64,000 nucleotides of DNA from Henriciella sp. (GTDB lineage Bacteria > Pseudomonadota > Alphaproteobacteria > Caulobacterales > Hyphomonadaceae): contig JAEPOM010000014.1 in assembly GCA_017642885.1 (NCBI GenBank), positions 1 through 64,000 on the forward strand, given 5' to 3'. Of this stretch, positions 62,875 to 64,000 are shown in pieces. The first letter of the stretch is position 1. Every line of letters starts with the position of its first letter. The translations under genes were made by a program, and so were the position numbers. The notes beneath the pieces were generated by a model that saw nothing but the letters and a program-made list of their open reading frames with translations, ran no database searches and was not told the DNA's origin.

Positions 62875-63780
62875 TCAACGTGGGTTGGTCGGCGTGAAGG
62901 CGGGTCCAAGATTGACCGCGCCTTCGCGCCAGTTTTCATATTCATCTATAGGCAAATTATAAGGGGCGCACTTCCGTACCGCCCTTAGCGCGCGATCGAT
63001 GGCAGTGCCCATAGGCGAGCTGCCGACGGGGCGACGGCGAGGTTCTACCAGAGTTAGCTCGGCAATCGTACCGTTCTGATTGAGTTCCAGTTTCATGCGC
63101 ACATTGAGGCGCTCCGGGTAAGGCAGGTCGGCAACCCCATCCCAGCATGGGAAAATACGGCTGTAGAGAATGGCTTCGATACGGGCGATGTTGCCGTTTC
63201 GCTCACCAGCGCCGCGGCGATTGCGGGAATCGACCGGTTGCGGGGCGTTTCTCAGCGCTGTTTGTGGGGGCTCTTCAGCAGGAACCGGCGTTGGTTCCGG
63301 ACGTTTGCGGCGGGTTTCGATTTCGCTTTTAAACGTCGACTCGCTCTGATTCAAGAAATCAGACAACGGGTCACGCGGTGGTTTTGGAGTGAGGTCCGGT
63401 TCCGGCTGAGGCTCGGGTGTCTCTTCCGGCTCGTCAGGCGTCTCAGCCTCGAAATCCGGCAAGACATCTTCCGGCTCTGCGTCCGCCGCCGGCTCATCAA
63501 TGTTTGTCACATCCTGATCAGATTCAGGCAGTTCTTCCTCGATCGGATCTTCTTCGGGTAGCTCTTCTGGCTCCTCAGGTTCTGGCGGGGCTGATTCTTC
63601 CTCAGGCTCGATGCGCGGTGCGATATTGGTGATTTCCCCAATCTCGGCAAAGCTGACATCGACGGCCTGAATGTCCGTGGCATAGGTGCGGCTCGAAGAG
63701 CTCCAGTATGGGAACGTCAGATAGGACGCGCTGAGCACGGCTGCGTGTGCAATTATGGAAGCAGGCAGGCCGCGCAGCAT
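62875..63780 (-). CDS. tolA: Tol-Pal system protein TolA (TonB-like)
   Basis: 301 residues. A short N-terminal helix (PASIIAHAAVLSASYL) anchors it in the inner membrane; then a long Glu/Pro-rich region (EPEEESAPPEPEEPEELPEEDP), longer and more acidic than the helical TolA linkers of gammaproteobacteria; then a compact C-terminal domain (RIFPCWDGVADLPYPERLNVRMKLELN). It spans the periplasm to reach TolB/Pal. 3 nt follow tolR's stop. Confidence 0.9.
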   Translation of the reverse strand: MLRGLPASIIAHAAVLSASYLTFPYWSSSSRTYATDIQAVDVSFAEIGEITNIAPRIEPEEESAPPEPEEPEELPEEDPIEEELPESDQDVTNIDEPAADAEPEDVLPDFEAETPDEPEETPEPQPEPDLTPKPPRDPLSDFLNQSESTFKSEIETRRKRPEPTPVPAEEPPQTALRNAPQPVDSRNRRGAGERNGNIARIEAILYSRIFPCWDGVADLPYPERLNVRMKLELNQNGTIAELTLVEPRRRPVGSSPMGTAIDRALRAVRKCAPYNLPIDEYENWREGAVNLGPAFTPTNPR

Positions 63781-63783
63781 GAC

Positions 63784-64000
63784 TTACTGGCCTCTCTCAA
63801 TCCGCGCCTTCGGGTCTGTGACCAAAGCGAAATTGGTGAACCCGGCATTTTGCATTTCGGTCATCACAGCCAGCACTTCGCCATAGGCAGCGTCCGTGTC
63901 GCCCTGCAGGAAGATGCGTTCCTCATAGCCTTCTCCGGCGATCGCCAGAAGTTTGGCCGTCAGCTCATCGCGCTCGATTTCAGTCTCGGAGATGTAGACC
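63784..64000 (-). CDS. tolR: Tol-Pal system protein TolR (ExbD family), C-terminal part
   Basis: The frame runs from the window end to a TAA at 63784; 72 codons are visible. ISETEIERDELTAKLLAIAGEGYEERIFLQGD and YGEVLAVMTEMQNAGFTNFALVTDPK form the periplasmic domain of ExbD/TolR proteins, the inner-membrane proton-motor partner of TolQ. The start and tolQ lie beyond 64000. Confidence 0.93.
   Translation of the reverse strand, partial: VYISETEIERDELTAKLLAIAGEGYEERIFLQGDTDAAYGEVLAVMTEMQNAGFTNFALVTDPKARIERGQ

Overview
The window looks like a piece of the chromosome of an alphaproteobacterium of the Caulobacterales/Rhodobacterales type, most likely Hyphomonadaceae. I infer this from the protein style, the rsmG-parA-parB cluster, the rimP-nusA-ylxR-infB operon, ribosomal protein L21 with a long Lys/Ala-rich tail, the tol-pal cluster, a CYP153-type alkane hydroxylase P450, and crotonyl-CoA carboxylase/reductase together with ethylmalonyl-CoA mutase. 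The sequence is moderately GC-rich except in parts of an inserted island. The parAB genes suggest the left end lies near the replication origin.

Layout: 1-2158 rsmG (partial), parA, parB. 2321-6448 CYP153 P450, a tryptophan-dioxygenase-like and a kynureninase-like pair, and a frameshifted membrane-protein gene. 6583-10828 tRNA-Gly and tRNA-Tyr, rlmB, a 42-residue membrane protein, a RimK-like ATP-grasp protein, adenosine kinase, and a divergent DsbA-like isomerase/HxlR regulator pair. 10834-19750 is a minus-strand block of translation and RNA genes (rbfA, YcxB-like, infB, ylxR, nusA, rimP, csp, a TonB-C protein, trmB). 19925-24807 MFS exporter, nitronate monooxygenase, M3 peptidase lipoprotein and a small Cys-containing protein. 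24832-27880 is a TetR-controlled stress operon (DUF417/RclC-like, glutaredoxin, SnoaL-like) followed by a TehA/SLAC1-like transporter broken at a G7 run. 28501-32818 holds an unusual fusion of transglutaminase-like domain, 7 TM helices and ATP-grasp, overlapping a TPR protein.

32822-43494 is an integrated element of about 10.7 kb, bounded by a 15-bp direct repeat of the 3' end of tRNA-Ser(CGA). Its order integrase, AlpA, Toprim primase, DUF3987 replication protein, iteron-like inverted repeat, P27-type small terminase is that of a phage-inducible chromosomal island (phage satellite). Its cargo is a DM13 protein, a second ParA with a small partner, and a low-GC defence-like block: a SIR2-family protein, a 194-residue partner with a possible PD-(D/Q)xK nuclease motif, an unknown 240-residue protein and a HEPN-like protein. 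This is the best candidate for something undescribed.

43738-53176 returns to chromosome: rplU-rpmA, two GNAT acetyltransferases, obgE-proB, an SLC13 transporter, HPr and an EIIA-Man domain protein (regulatory PTS), and gpmA-purU-deaminase linked by 4-nt overlaps. 53178-58517 carries ethylmalonyl-CoA mutase, a SemiSWEET, a class IV aminotransferase and crotonyl-CoA carboxylase/reductase. 58521-64000 is tilS followed by the Tol-Pal envelope cluster (cpoB, pal, tolB, tolA, tolR cut by the window end). Assignments rest on reading translated motifs only; no database search was run.
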